A stretch of DNA of 64,000 nt from Methanobrevibacter sp. TLL-48-HuF1. Lineage in GTDB: Archaea; Methanobacteriota; Methanobacteria; Methanobacteriales; Methanobacteriaceae. This document shows, piece after piece, positions 1-9,123 of the stretch. The notes below the pieces were generated by a model. The model had not been told where the DNA came from. It made no database searches and saw only the letters and a list, made by a program, of their open reading frames with translations. A program made the position numbers and the translations under genes. Numbering within the stretch: the first letter of the stretch is position 1; each line of letters starts with the position of its first letter. The stretch lies in contig NZ_CP081485.1 in the NCBI RefSeq assembly GCF_023617305.1, positions 1,292,501 through 1,356,500 of the forward strand. Direction: 5' to 3'.

Positions 1-1
1 T

Positions 2-226
2 GGTGGACTTGGTGCTGTAGATGGGGTAATGATTTTATTTTACTCAACGGCAGGAATAACTCCGTCATTAAGTGCAGCTGCTACTGTAATTGAAAGATTA
101 ATTTCATTCTGGTTAGCTACTGTAATAGGAATGCTGATTTTACCTCATTATGGTTCTTCAGTTCTTGATAAAATTTCATTTAATTCAAACTCTGATGATA
201 AATCTGATGATGAACTGCTGGAATGA
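2..226 (+). CDS. C-terminal end of a flippase-like (UPF0104/AglD-type) membrane protein, partial
   Basis: The reading frame is open from the first bases of the window, so only the last 74 residues are present and the start lies upstream. The fragment opens with GGLGAVDG and continues into two hydrophobic stretches, then an acidic Ser/Asp tail. A Gly-rich loop of this kind before the last helices is typical of the lysylphosphatidylglycerol-synthase-type transmembrane family (UPF0104), whose archaeal members include AglD-like proteins of glycolipid or surface-glycan metabolism. The substrate cannot be inferred from this piece. The family call is from recognition of the loop, not from a full alignment. 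Confidence 0.6.
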   Translation, partial: GGLGAVDGVMILFYSTAGITPSLSAAATVIERLISFWLATVIGMLILPHYGSSVLDKISFNSNSDDKSDDELLE

Positions 227-311
227 ATTAAATAGAAAACTTTATTTTATTTACTTTCTATATTTTTTAGTATAGCAAAAATTGATTTTTTGTAAAATAT
301 TTGGTGAAAAT

Positions 312-1202
312 ATGGAAATTAATGGCGTAGAAATTAAAGATAATTATGCAGAAGGTTTTGGAATTAAAGTAACTAGAATTTTAGTTACAGCAGCTACTAA
401 AAGATTAGCTAAAATTGCAGCTACTGAAGCTACTGGATACGGAACTTCTGTTATTGGATGTCCTGCAGAAGCAGGTATTGACTGTTACGTACCACCAACT
501 GAAACTCCTGACGGAAGGCCAGGTTATGTTATCATGCTCTGTCAAGGATCTAAAAAACAGTTAGACCATGAACTTCTTGAAAGAATTGGTATGTGTATTT
601 TAACTGCACCTACTACTGCAGCATTCAATGTTCTTGATGACGCTGATGAAGAACTTAAAACCGGTTTTAAATTAAAATTCTTCGGTGACGGATTTGAAGA
701 TGAATTAGAAATTGACGGTAGAAAAATGCATTCTATCCCAATTATGTCTGGTGATTTCTTAGTGGAATCTACTTTTGGTTTCAAAGCTGGTGTAGCTGGT
801 GGAAACTTCTTTATCTTAGCTGAAAATCAAATGGCTGGAGTAATGGCTGCTGAAGCTGCTGTTGATGCTATTTCAGCTGTTGAAGGTGTAATCACTCCTT
901 TCCCTGGAGGTATGGTTGCTTCCGGTTCTAAAGTAGGTTGTAACAATTACAAATTCTTAAATGCATCTACCAACGAAAAAATGTGTGTAACTTTAAAAGA
1001 CAAAGTTGACTCTGACATTAGGGAAGATGCTGATGGAGTATTTGAAATTGTTATTGATGGTATTGATGAAGAATCAGTACGTGCTGCAATGAAAGCAGGT
1101 ATTGAAGCAGCATGTAATGTTCCTGGAGTGTTAGAAATCGATGCAGGTAACTTCGGTGGAAACTTAGGAGCTTACAAAATCAACTTGCAAGATTTATTCT
1201 AA
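312..1202 (+). CDS. ftr: Formylmethanofuran:tetrahydromethanopterin formyltransferase
   Basis: Ftr transfers the formyl group from formylmethanofuran to tetrahydromethanopterin, the second step of CO2 reduction to methane. It is a soluble cytoplasmic enzyme. The 296-residue product has the family's usual length and starts [19 protein letters not shown], with the conserved segments [31 protein letters not shown] and a C-terminal GNFGGNLG. I chose ATG at 312 rather than an upstream in-frame start at 282, because GGTGA at 303-307 is correctly spaced and the extra residues do not look like Ftr. It stands alone, with a short terminator directly after the stop codon. Confidence 0.97.
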   Translation: MEINGVEIKDNYAEGFGIKVTRILVTAATKRLAKIAATEATGYGTSVIGCPAEAGIDCYVPPTETPDGRPGYVIMLCQGSKKQLDHELLERIGMCILTAPTTAAFNVLDDADEELKTGFKLKFFGDGFEDELEIDGRKMHSIPIMSGDFLVESTFGFKAGVAGGNFFILAENQMAGVMAAEAAVDAISAVEGVITPFPGGMVASGSKVGCNNYKFLNASTNEKMCVTLKDKVDSDIREDADGVFEIVIDGIDEESVRAAMKAGIEAACNVPGVLEIDAGNFGGNLGAYKINLQDLF

Positions 1203-1230
1203 GGGTATTGTCCCTTTTTCCCTTTTTTTT
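1201..1230 (+). terminator. Terminator of ftr
   Basis: AAGGG and CCCTT form a five-pair stem around a six-base loop, starting at the ftr stop codon. It is followed by two T-rich runs ending in eight Ts. In archaea the T run alone often suffices for termination. Confidence 0.6.
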
Positions 1231-1315
1231 ATTTTAATTTTTTCATTCTTGAATTTTTACTCGTTTTTTAAAAATTGCTTTCACTTCGAAATATTGTTTT
1301 CAAATCCAAGTGAAA

Positions 1316-1325
1316 TTATATATTT
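1316..1325 (+). promoter_or_regulatory. Putative TATA box for the candidate structured RNA
   Basis: TTATATATTT is preceded by a purine-rich stretch (AAGTGAAA) that could act as a BRE. A start about 26 bases downstream of its centre falls near 1346, just before the first hairpin arm at 1349. Inferred from spacing and composition only. Confidence 0.4.
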
Positions 1326-1345
1326 AACATGGGATATAAGATATT

Positions 1346-1570
1346 TTGGAGCATGTAATGGTGTTATTGCATGCTCTGTGTTTGCAGATATATGGTATGA
1401 ATATTGATGCAAATTCGTCTGGTTAGTTTTTTGTGATACAAAAAGAGTCCAGTTAGGCATTAACTAGCTGGACATACTTTTTGTATTTGGTTAAATATAT
1501 AACTGGATATTTTAACACTTTAAATTGGTTATGTGTCCATTTTACATGGACACTACTTCTATTTTTAAAT
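1346..1570 (+). ncRNA. Candidate structured RNA with three hairpins (or a long nnr leader)
   Basis: This is the bulk of a 429-base stretch without a protein gene (1203-1631). It holds three clear inverted repeats. Arms 1349-1359 and 1366-1376 pair over 11 bases with one G-U pair and a six-base loop. Arms 1436-1445 and 1477-1486 form ten perfect pairs, enclosing arms 1447-1456 and 1464-1473 (ten pairs, one wobble, seven-base loop), with a small internal loop between the two stems. Arms 1533-1540 and 1546-1553 form eight perfect pairs with a five-base loop, followed by a T-rich run. The second and third hairpins both carry GTCCA/TGGAC. A TATA-like element sits at the right distance upstream. 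It is either an independent RNA or a 5' leader of the next gene. No match to a known RNA family is recognised. Confidence 0.5.
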
Positions 1571-1631
1571 TTTAAAATTAAAAAGAATTATTAAATACAA
1601 TTTTTAAATGTATATCTGACTGGTGATTTTT

Positions 1632-3164
1632 ATGGATCCTATAGATATGACTGTTACAGATTTAAATTGTGAATATTTAGGTTTATCAAGACTTTGTTTA
1701 ATGGAATCTGCCGGAAAATCTCTTGCAGAAGAAGTAGGTAAAATAGCTGTTTATACATTCTCAAAACCTGTTAAAATAATTATTTTTACAGGCTCTGGAG
1801 GAAACGGTGGAGACGGTTTTGTAGCGGCAAGATATCTTTTAAACAGAGGATATGACGTTGATATTTACATGTTAAAAGATAAAAACGGAATTCATTCACT
1901 TGAAGCTAAAACTAACTATGAAATACTTGAAAACATGAAACCAAGATTTTCCCGTTTGACAGTTCATAATCTAAACACAATTGATGATATAAATAACTGT
2001 GAAGTAGCTAATAGCGACAGTTTTTCAGAATTTATTATTATAGACGGAATTTTGGGAACTGGAATTCATGGTAAATTAAGAGAAAACATAAAAAGAGCTA
2101 TTGAAGTTATAAACAGTTCCAATGGATTGACAGTTAGTGTTGATGTTCCGTCTGGTCTTGATCCGTTAACCGGTCAGATACATGACGTGGCAGTTAAACC
2201 CCAATATACTGTAAGCTTTCATAAAGTAAAAACAGGAATTCACAAGGCAGGTGAAGAAAAAGTTGGGGGAATCGTAACCTGTGATATTGGAATTCCGATT
2301 GAAGCGGAATACTTTATAAATTATGGAGACATGATTAAACTTAATAAAAGATCTTTAAAATCACACAAAGGAAATAACGGTAAAGTTTTAATTGTTGGAG
2401 GCAGTAAAGAATATTCGGGTGCTCCAAGTATTGCAGGACTTGCAGCTATTGGTGCAGGAGCTGATTTGGTCTATGTTGCAGCTCCTGAATCTGCAGCTTT
2501 AGCTATTTCAACACATCCGGATTTAATTGTAAATTCATTAAAAGGAGATTACTTAACTGCAGAACATGCTGAAGAAATTTTGATGATGGTTGATAAGGCT
2601 GATGCTGTTTTATTGGGTCCTGGAGCAGGAATTAATGATGAAACAGGAAAACTGTTAAATATTTTAGCCAGTAAAATTAAAAAACCATTGGTTTTAGATG
2701 CAGATGCTCTAAAGCAGGTTAAACCTCAAATTATTAAAAATAGGGATGATGTAATTTTAACTCCTCATATTTTTGAGTTCAAATCATTTTTTGGCAAAGA
2801 CATTAAATTAGATTTGGACAGTTATGATTTTGCTGAAGTTGATGAAAATATTTCAGAGTTTCAGCAGGTCGTAAGACAGATCAACGGTGCTGTTGTGGTT
2901 AAAGGTGCAATAGATTTGGTGATTCAGAAAAATAAATTTAAACTTAATAAATCCGGAAATCCCGGAATGACTGTTGGAGGAACAGGTGATGCATTGGCAG
3001 GAATAGCTGTTTCATTACTATCTAAAGGTTTAAATGCATTTGATGCAGCTACTTTAGCTATTTTCATCAATGGTCTTGCAGGAGATGAAGCATATCTGGA
3101 AAAAGGTTATGGATTTGGAGCTACAGATGTAGTTGCACATATCGGAAAGGTAATTAAGGGATAA
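1632..3164 (+). CDS. nnr: Bifunctional NAD(P)H-hydrate epimerase / ADP-dependent NAD(P)H-hydrate dehydratase
   Basis: This enzyme repairs hydrated NADH and NADPH: the N-terminal domain epimerises the R and S hydrates and the C-terminal domain dehydrates the S form with ADP. The 510-residue product shows the YjeF_N domain in the first 220 residues or so, with GSGGNGGDGFVAAR and SVDVPSGLDPLTG. The ribokinase-like dehydratase domain follows, with VLIVGGSKEYSGAPSIAG, LLGPGAG, LDADALK, LTPH and the catalytic GGTGDALAG. Length and domain order match the bifunctional family. ATG at 1632 is preferred over GTG at 1623, because the GTG lies inside the GGTGA ribosome-binding site. The sfsA gene starts two bases after the stop. 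Confidence 0.93.
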   Translation: MDPIDMTVTDLNCEYLGLSRLCLMESAGKSLAEEVGKIAVYTFSKPVKIIIFTGSGGNGGDGFVAARYLLNRGYDVDIYMLKDKNGIHSLEAKTNYEILENMKPRFSRLTVHNLNTIDDINNCEVANSDSFSEFIIIDGILGTGIHGKLRENIKRAIEVINSSNGLTVSVDVPSGLDPLTGQIHDVAVKPQYTVSFHKVKTGIHKAGEEKVGGIVTCDIGIPIEAEYFINYGDMIKLNKRSLKSHKGNNGKVLIVGGSKEYSGAPSIAGLAAIGAGADLVYVAAPESAALAISTHPDLIVNSLKGDYLTAEHAEEILMMVDKADAVLLGPGAGINDETGKLLNILASKIKKPLVLDADALKQVKPQIIKNRDDVILTPHIFEFKSFFGKDIKLDLDSYDFAEVDENISEFQQVVRQINGAVVVKGAIDLVIQKNKFKLNKSGNPGMTVGGTGDALAGIAVSLLSKGLNAFDAATLAIFINGLAGDEAYLEKGYGFGATDVVAHIGKVIKG

Positions 3165-3165
3165 T

Positions 3166-3879
3166 ATGGATTATGTTAAAGGTATTTTTAAAAACAGACC
3201 TAACAGATTCATAGCTGAAGTTGAAGTTGACGGAAAAATTGAAATAGCTCATGTGCCTAATACTGGAAGGTGCAAAGAGCTTTTGGTTGATGGTGCTGCA
3301 GTTTATCTTAAACCTTCCGATAATCCGAAAAGAAAAACCAGATTCACTCTTCATTTTGTTGTAAACAAAGGGGAGCTAGTGTCACTTTACTCACAGGAAG
3401 CTAATAGCATTGTCTATGATGCAATATTAAATGGCAAAATAAAAGAGCTTCAGGGTTATTCATATCACCAAAGGGAAAAACAGGTCGATGATTCAAGAAT
3501 TGATATATACTTGGCTAATCAGGAAGATGATTGCTGTGGAATGGAGTTTTTAGTTAACAGCTGTTATATTGAAGTTAAAGGAGTAACTTTGATTGTTGAC
3601 GGTGAGGCAAGATTTCCGGATGCACCAACTGAACGGGGAGCAAAACACTTAAAAGAATTAATTAAGCTTAAAAATGAGGGAAATCGTGCTGTAGTATTTT
3701 TCTTAATTCAGCATCCTGCAGGCAACTATTTCCGGCCAAACTGGGAAAATGATCCTAAGTTTTCCCAAACTTTAGTTGAAGCTGAAAAGGCAGGTGTTGA
3801 AATACTTGTCTATAAATGCAATAATACTCTTGAAGGAATTGAATTAGTTCCAGAATCTTTAAATTATGATTTGGATTAA
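3166..3879 (+). CDS. sfsA: SfsA family DNA/RNA nuclease-like protein
   Basis: The 237-residue product has the SfsA layout: an N-terminal OB-like half with RPNRFIAEVEVDGK and HVPNTGRCKELL, then a nuclease-like half with FLVNSCYIEVKGVTL, GEARFPDAPTERGAKHL and VVFFLIQHP. The acidic residue, E-V-K and D-A-P-T-x-R-G motifs are the family signature. The role in archaea is not established. The E. coli name (sugar fermentation stimulation) describes a phenotype, and DNA binding or nuclease activity has been proposed for the family. It starts two bases after the nnr stop, so the two genes are probably co-transcribed. Confidence 0.92.
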   Translation: MDYVKGIFKNRPNRFIAEVEVDGKIEIAHVPNTGRCKELLVDGAAVYLKPSDNPKRKTRFTLHFVVNKGELVSLYSQEANSIVYDAILNGKIKELQGYSYHQREKQVDDSRIDIYLANQEDDCCGMEFLVNSCYIEVKGVTLIVDGEARFPDAPTERGAKHLKELIKLKNEGNRAVVFFLIQHPAGNYFRPNWENDPKFSQTLVEAEKAGVEILVYKCNNTLEGIELVPESLNYDLD

Positions 3880-3970
3880 TGTATTGGGTTAATTTCAAAG
3901 TATTCTGGCTGTGTTTTATGTGAAAATATTTATTAATATTTTAATTACAACATTATAATTGGTGTATAAT

Positions 3971-4585
3971 ATGTTAGATAAAAGAGTAACTATTTTGTCG
4001 ATTATAGTCATTATTTTGATAAGTATGCTCGTTATTCTATGTTTTGGAAGTAATTTTTCATCTATTTTTAAACAGGAAACGGATTTGACTATAACTTCGA
4101 ATTCAACATTAAATAATGGTGATAATTTCACGGTTAAACTAACTGATAGTGATGGGGAGCTAATAGCTAATAAAACTATTTGTATAAGTTTAACAGATGA
4201 TGAGGGTAATGTTAATAACTTAAATGTCACTACTAATGAAAAAGGCATAGCTAGTTTTGGTATAAATGCCAATTCTGGAAATTATTCCGCAAAATGTGTA
4301 TTCTTAGGTGATGATAATTATGATTCATCTAATGTCACACATAAGGTATCTATTGTAAATAGGGTGGTTTCACTAGATTCTTCTTCAGATGGTCAGTCAC
4401 AGACTTATAGTTATGGGAGTACTGGTTCTTATTCAGGTTCATCATCTTACTCAAATGGGCCGTGGAGAACTTGGATTAATGGTGGTTATGAATATATGAG
4501 TGAAAAAGAGTATTCTGAAAGATTCCCGGTTTTATATCATTTAAGAACTGATGGTCAGGGTCAATATGATAAAATTGAAGATTAA
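3971..4585 (+). CDS. Membrane-anchored surface protein with an Ig-like domain
   Basis: The 204-residue product begins with a basic start and a hydrophobic segment at about residues 7-30 that should act as a signal anchor. About residues 35-125 form a beta-rich domain with TLNNGDNFTVKLTDSDGE, TTNEKGIASFGI and SGNYSAKCVFLGDDNY, a pattern common to Ig-like/invasin-type repeats of Methanobrevibacter adhesin-like proteins. The C-terminal part is rich in Ser, Gly and Tyr and ends in an aromatic, charged stretch without a second membrane helix. ATG at 3971 follows GGTG at 3961-3964; an upstream in-frame TTG at 3959 is less likely. The function is unknown; adhesion or cell-surface display is an inference. 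Confidence 0.75.
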   Translation: MLDKRVTILSIIVIILISMLVILCFGSNFSSIFKQETDLTITSNSTLNNGDNFTVKLTDSDGELIANKTICISLTDDEGNVNNLNVTTNEKGIASFGINANSGNYSAKCVFLGDDNYDSSNVTHKVSIVNRVVSLDSSSDGQSQTYSYGSTGSYSGSSSYSNGPWRTWINGGYEYMSEKEYSERFPVLYHLRTDGQGQYDKIED

Positions 4586-4748
4586 ATTTAATATGTAACT
4601 CATTGGGGATAAAATTAACATATCTTCATATTTTATTTATTTTCATTTAATATTCACTTTTAAACATTCAATTTTTTCAATTCAATTAAAATATTAAAAA
4701 GAGGGGATTGCATGATTTGAAGAAACATATCTCAGTTAACAGTAAAAT

Positions 4749-5471
4749 TCATATTATTTTAGCTAATGTTTCTCCGATAGCTTCATTAATTACTAAAGTA
4801 GCTAAATTATCATAATCAGTCTGGCTTTTGTTAATTAAAACTAAATTTTTGCCTTTGAAATAATTTATAAGTCCTGCTGCAGGATATACTACAAGTGATG
4901 TTCCCCCAACAATTAAAGTGTCTGCAGACATAATGTATTCCGCTGATTTATTTAAAATATTCATGTCCAGAGATTCTTCGTATAAAATAACATCAGGTTT
5001 TATAATTCCTCCGCAGGTACAGTGTGGTATGCCTTCACTTTCTAAAATAAAGTCAAGATCATATTCTTTTTTACATATTCCACAGTAATTTCGATAAACA
5101 CTTCCGTGAAGCTCCAATACATTTTTGCTTCCTGCTTTCTGGTGTAGGCCATCAATATTTTGTGTAATTATTGCCTTTAATTTCCCTTCCTTTTCTAATC
5201 TGGCCAGAGTATAATGTGCAGGATTGGGCTCTGCTTCTGGAAAAATTAAACAGTCTTTATAATAGCTAAAAAACTTATCAGTATGTTCTAAGTAATAGCT
5301 ATGTGAAACTAATCTTTCAGGTGTATCACCATATTTTTCCAGGCTTTTAAAAATTCCGGATTCACTTCTAAAATCAGGAATTCCGCTTTCAGTTGATACT
5401 CCTGCACCTCCAAAAAATACAATACTGTCTGAAGCATCTATAATCTCTTGCAGTTTTTCTATTTTGTTCAT
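4749..5471 (-). CDS. cobB: Sir2-type NAD-dependent protein deacylase
   Basis: Sirtuins remove acyl groups from lysine using NAD; archaeal ones act on chromatin proteins and metabolic enzymes. The 240-residue product has the Rossmann motif GGAGVSTESGIPDFRS, TQNIDGLH, the catalytic His in ELHGS, and four zinc Cys as CGIC and CTC within the following 35 residues. GGTSLVVYPAAG and VLINKS lie near the C-terminus. The length is that of a minimal sirtuin. There is no Shine-Dalgarno sequence, but a TATA-like element about 26 bases upstream of the ATG suggests a leaderless transcript. It is divergent from the next gene. Confidence 0.95.
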   Translation of the reverse strand: MNKIEKLQEIIDASDSIVFFGGAGVSTESGIPDFRSESGIFKSLEKYGDTPERLVSHSYYLEHTDKFFSYYKDCLIFPEAEPNPAHYTLARLEKEGKLKAIITQNIDGLHQKAGSKNVLELHGSVYRNYCGICKKEYDLDFILESEGIPHCTCGGIIKPDVILYEESLDMNILNKSAEYIMSADTLIVGGTSLVVYPAAGLINYFKGKNLVLINKSQTDYDNLATLVINEAIGETLAKII

Positions 5472-5490
5472 AGTATAGCATTATTTGCTA

Positions 5491-5502
5491 TGTAATATAT
5501 AG
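5491..5502 (-). promoter_or_regulatory. TATA box of the sirtuin gene
   Basis: The minus strand reads CTATATATTACA here, centred about 26 bases upstream of the ATG at 5471, the classic archaeal TATA-to-start spacing. Transcription would begin at or next to the start codon. Confidence 0.5.
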
Positions 5503-5591
5503 TTTTCAGTTAATTTTATAATTTATAAAGATTACATATATTAAATAAGTTGAATTATTTTAAATTCAACTTTTCTGTGGAGTGGGTTAAA

Positions 5592-7091
5592 ATGAGAGAG
5601 TTATTTGAGAAAATGATTGATGAGTCAATGACTGCTCAAAGAGCTGACATTGACACAATTAAGAAAAAAAGAGGAACTGATTTTAAAATAAAAGATGCAG
5701 AACCTTATGTTAAAGTAGCATCAAAAATGGAGGCTATGGATAATCAGGCTCAAAGTGTGTTTGACTTGCATATAAATTCTGTTAAAACACATTTTGATAC
5801 ACTGTGCAGTCTTACAGATACGGTTATACCTGAAGATGATCCTTTTGTTGAGCATTATCAAACTCCGGCAATTCTTGAGATATTAACTGAAGAAGATGCT
5901 AGTTTTTCAGATAGCTTAGATAAATTTATAGATAAAATAGCTTCATGTGAAGCATTAATTGGAAAAGAAGTTATAAGACGTTACGGAGGTTTTTATGGCC
6001 CTACTTGTGTTGTTGATTTTGCATTGATTCCCGGAAGCACAAGTAATGTTGTTAATCAAATACTGTTAGAAACAGATATTCCTGAAAATCATAAACAGGC
6101 TATTTTAGCTGCTAAATCATGGGGTATGAATACTTCTTATGGTGTTGGAGAAGCTTTTGCCAATGCTTTGGAAGGGGGTTCAACCGCTGCTGAGGCAGTT
6201 AGTGAAGAAATAGATACATTACAAAATATATATAAAAACCCAATTGAAGCTCAAGGCCAGCTTATGGATAATGCGGGTCACTCTTCTTTTGATGTAAGAG
6301 AATATATGAATTCCTATAAGAAAAAAATGAGAAGTACAGTTATTGGGGCAATGGAAGATGATGTCCATTATGGTAATATTTTAACTGTTCCCGCATACTG
6401 TGTAGGTGATATTGCTCACCATATTTCTCAGTCAACATTCAATATGTGTAAGGATGATATGATTATGGGAATTATTGAAGCTACAACTGATGTTATTGAA
6501 ACATCATTAAGGGGCAATTTAGATAATTTCAAAAGTGTTTTTGATGTATTGTCATTTGCTACTGGTTCATCAGCATGTGCAACTGAGTATATTCTTGAAC
6601 TGGACGGTTTCAATGCAATTATGATTGTTGATTTGTTAACTAAACGTTTCCATAATTTTGTTCAGCAGTTCCCAACAAGAGGTGCTGCTGCAGAGCTGCA
6701 CAACTGTGACTTTATGGATATGATTTACAGAGGTTGGGGATATTTGGATAAAGCTAGAAAAGGCAGAGCTTCTGAATCAGGCATATTAAAACCATTTGTT
6801 TCTGGTTTTGAAGTTAATTTAAATCCTGTTGAAGAAAATGAAGTAATCATGAACCCTCAAAGATATGCATATCCTGCATGTGCCATTTCTGTAAGGTTCT
6901 CTTCTTTAATGAGATTGGCAGATTATCCTTGTTTGCTTACCAGTGAACCAATAACTGCAACTATGATGACCAACATCATGGCTCTTAATAAAGAAGATGC
7001 AGGATCTCCAGTTAAAGGCTGTAAAAATTGTGCATCTGCTTCATTAATTGATTTCAGGCATGATTTCTGTCAGTGGAAAGATGCAGTATAA
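5592..7091 (+). CDS. Cys-rich methanogen protein, DUF2193-type
   Basis: The 499-residue product resembles the DUF2193 family of methanogens; the name is from memory and no function is known. It is a soluble, mostly helical sequence with no signal peptide, about 12 Cys and many Met. The clearest metal-ligand candidate is the C-terminal GCKNCASASLIDF followed by FCQW. Other Cys-containing segments are YGPTCVVDF, VPAYCVGDIAHH and RYAYPACAIS. I place the start at the ATG at 5592, after GGAG at 5578-5581, rather than at an upstream ATG. The aquaporin gene begins right after its stop, so the two are almost certainly co-transcribed. Confidence 0.65.
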   Translation: MRELFEKMIDESMTAQRADIDTIKKKRGTDFKIKDAEPYVKVASKMEAMDNQAQSVFDLHINSVKTHFDTLCSLTDTVIPEDDPFVEHYQTPAILEILTEEDASFSDSLDKFIDKIASCEALIGKEVIRRYGGFYGPTCVVDFALIPGSTSNVVNQILLETDIPENHKQAILAAKSWGMNTSYGVGEAFANALEGGSTAAEAVSEEIDTLQNIYKNPIEAQGQLMDNAGHSSFDVREYMNSYKKKMRSTVIGAMEDDVHYGNILTVPAYCVGDIAHHISQSTFNMCKDDMIMGIIEATTDVIETSLRGNLDNFKSVFDVLSFATGSSACATEYILELDGFNAIMIVDLLTKRFHNFVQQFPTRGAAAELHNCDFMDMIYRGWGYLDKARKGRASESGILKPFVSGFEVNLNPVEENEVIMNPQRYAYPACAISVRFSSLMRLADYPCLLTSEPITATMMTNIMALNKEDAGSPVKGCKNCASASLIDFRHDFCQWKDAV

Positions 7092-7106
7092 ATGGAGTGT
7101 GTTATT

Positions 7107-7877
7107 ATGGCTCCATGTGGTATTGGAAAAAAATTCATTGCTGAATTGCTTGGAACATTTTTCTTAGTATTTTTTGGAACAGGTTCTGCAGTTATCACAT
7201 TGATGATATCAGAATCAGTTAATCCAAATAATGTAGGTATTGGAATTTTAGGCGGTTTGGGTGATTGGATAGCTATTGCACTGGCATTTGGGTTAACTGT
7301 AATGGTTTGTATCTATCTTTTTGGAAGAATTTCAGGAGCTCATTTAAATCCTGCAGTTACAGTTGGATTGCTGGTTAGTAAAAATATTTCTTTAGCAGAT
7401 TCTGTGTATTATATTGTAGCTCAGGTAATCGGTGCTTGTTGTGGTAGTTTAGCATTAGTTTTATGTTTAGGAATGCCTTCAGTGGTTGTTGGTGGTTTAG
7501 GTGCAACTGCTCCGGGTATGGGTGTAAGTTATTTACAAACAATATTTGCGGAATTTATCGGAACTTTCTTTTTAGTGCTTGTAATAATGGGTGTTGCTGT
7601 TGATAAAAAAGCTACTCCTAACTTTGCAGGTTTATCTATTGGTTTTACAGTAACTGCAGTTATTATTTTTTTAGGGCCATTTACTGGAGGTTCTATAAAT
7701 CCGGCACGTACATTTGCTCCTTATTTGATGGATTATTTGGTTGGTGGAATAAATCTCTGGATGTATTTCCCAATTTATTTAATAGGTCCAATTGCAGGAG
7801 CTATTGCTGCATCATTAGTATATACTTATCTGGCTAAAGATAATGATGTTTGTGAAATACCAGGACCATTTAATTAG
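7107..7877 (+). CDS. aqpM: Aquaporin, MIP family (AqpM type)
   Basis: This channel passes water and small neutral solutes across the membrane. The 256-residue product has six predicted membrane helices and the two half-helix NPA boxes, GAHLNPAVTVG and GGSINPARTFAP. The N-terminal FIAELLGTFFLVFFGTGSA and the internal repeat FAEFIGTFFLVLVIMGVA show the duplicated fold. The ATG at 7107 is preferred over an ATG at 7092, because GGAGTG at 7095-7100 is then a well-placed ribosome-binding site. Archaeal AqpM-type channels may also pass glycerol or dissolved gases. The coupling to the Cys-rich gene upstream is unexplained. Confidence 0.93.
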   Translation: MAPCGIGKKFIAELLGTFFLVFFGTGSAVITLMISESVNPNNVGIGILGGLGDWIAIALAFGLTVMVCIYLFGRISGAHLNPAVTVGLLVSKNISLADSVYYIVAQVIGACCGSLALVLCLGMPSVVVGGLGATAPGMGVSYLQTIFAEFIGTFFLVLVIMGVAVDKKATPNFAGLSIGFTVTAVIIFLGPFTGGSINPARTFAPYLMDYLVGGINLWMYFPIYLIGPIAGAIAASLVYTYLAKDNDVCEIPGPFN

Positions 7878-7932
7878 TTGCTATTTATGTAATGGTAACT
7901 AATTTTTATTTTTTTTAAAAAAAAGTAATTTA

Positions 7933-7953
7933 AGATAGCTGTTTAAGCTATCT
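7933..7953 (-). terminator. Terminator of argG
   Basis: AGATAGCT and AGCTATCT form eight perfect pairs around a five-base loop and overlap the argG stop codon. On the minus strand a long T run follows. The run of As and Ts on both sides could also stop transcription arriving from aqpM. Confidence 0.7.
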
Positions 7954-9123
7954 GTTAAGTTTTTGATAGTTTGCAGCTTGCAAACCGTGGTATTTAATCA
8001 TACCTTCAACTTCTCTTTGATCAGTTTCTTTATCTTCAAAAGTAATTTGTTCAATACTGTGTAAGCTGAAAGGAGATTCTCTAGTTAATGGTGCAATGGA
8101 ACCTTTAAAGAGTTTCATTGTAACTTCACCACTTACTCTTCTTTGCATATGGTCAATAGCTTGATCGATATCTTCTCTTAAAGGTTCTTGCCATAATGCC
8201 CTGTAAACTAAGTCAGCATAAAGTGTACTCATGTACTCTGCAAATCTTAATTCATCAGTAGTAAGTACTAATTCTTCTAATGCCTGATGTGCAGCAATCA
8301 GTAATTTAGCACCTGGAACTTCATAGGTTTCCCTACTTTTAAGTCCGATCATTCTGTTTTCAATAGTATCCACTCTACCAATACCATTTTTACCGGCAAT
8401 TTTATTAGCTTCTTTAATAATGTCAATAAGAGGCATCATTTTTCCATTTATAGCTACTGGAATACCTTCTTCAAATTCAATAGATACTTTTTGAGGAGTG
8501 TCAAGTGCATCTTCAGCAGAAGCAGTCCAAGCATAAATTTCTTCAGGAGGTTCATTTGCAGGATCTTCTAAGATATCTCCTTCAATTGATCTTCCCCAAA
8601 TGTTTTCATCAATACTGTAAATTTTATCAGAGTTTAATTTAATGCCTTTTTCAGCAGCATAAGCTTGTTCTTCAGTTCTTGTTAAGTTTAATTCTCTGAT
8701 TGGTGCAATGATATCTAAATCAGACATAGCTAAAATAACTGCTTCAAATCTGAATTGATCGTTTCCTTTTCCAGTACATCCGTGTGCAATAGCTGTTGCT
8801 CCTTCTTTTTTGGCAATATCGATAATTTTTTGAGCAATTAAAGGTCTTGCAAGTGCAGTACTTAACGGATATCCTTCATATTCTGCATTAGCTTTAATTC
8901 CTCTAGCTATGTATTCGTTTGCAAATTCTTCTTTAGCATCAATAGTGTAGTGTTTATAGCCACCTATTTCTTTTGCCATTTTTTCAGCTTTAGCTATTTC
9001 TTCATCGCCTTGCCCTACATCTACACATGCAGTAATAACTTCAACATCATATTTTTCTTCTAATAATTTAACACAAACAGAAGTGTCTAATCCACCACTG
9101 AATGCAAGAACTACTTTGTCCAT
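7948..9123 (-). CDS. argG: Argininosuccinate synthase
   Basis: ArgG condenses citrulline and aspartate with ATP to argininosuccinate in arginine synthesis. The 391-residue product starts with the ATP-pyrophosphatase P-loop [16 protein letters not shown] and continues with the citrulline/aspartate motifs [32 protein letters not shown] and [19 protein letters not shown]. The length is normal for the family. GGTGAT precedes the ATG by a few bases, and TTTATAATATT lies just upstream on the minus strand as a plausible TATA box. It is transcribed alone. Confidence 0.97.
   Translation of the reverse strand: MDKVVLAFSGGLDTSVCVKLLEEKYDVEVITACVDVGQGDEEIAKAEKMAKEIGGYKHYTIDAKEEFANEYIARGIKANAEYEGYPLSTALARPLIAQKIIDIAKKEGATAIAHGCTGKGNDQFRFEAVILAMSDLDIIAPIRELNLTRTEEQAYAAEKGIKLNSDKIYSIDENIWGRSIEGDILEDPANEPPEEIYAWTASAEDALDTPQKVSIEFEEGIPVAINGKMMPLIDIIKEANKIAGKNGIGRVDTIENRMIGLKSRETYEVPGAKLLIAAHQALEELVLTTDELRFAEYMSTLYADLVYRALWQEPLREDIDQAIDHMQRRVSGEVTMKLFKGSIAPLTRESPFSLHSIEQITFEDKETDQREVEGMIKYHGLQAANYQKLNR

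Noticed and set aside
1346-1570. tRNA or insertion-sequence end in the ftr-nnr gap
   Set aside because: No cloverleaf, no CCA-type acceptor pairing and no transposase remnant; the hairpins do not fit either explanation.
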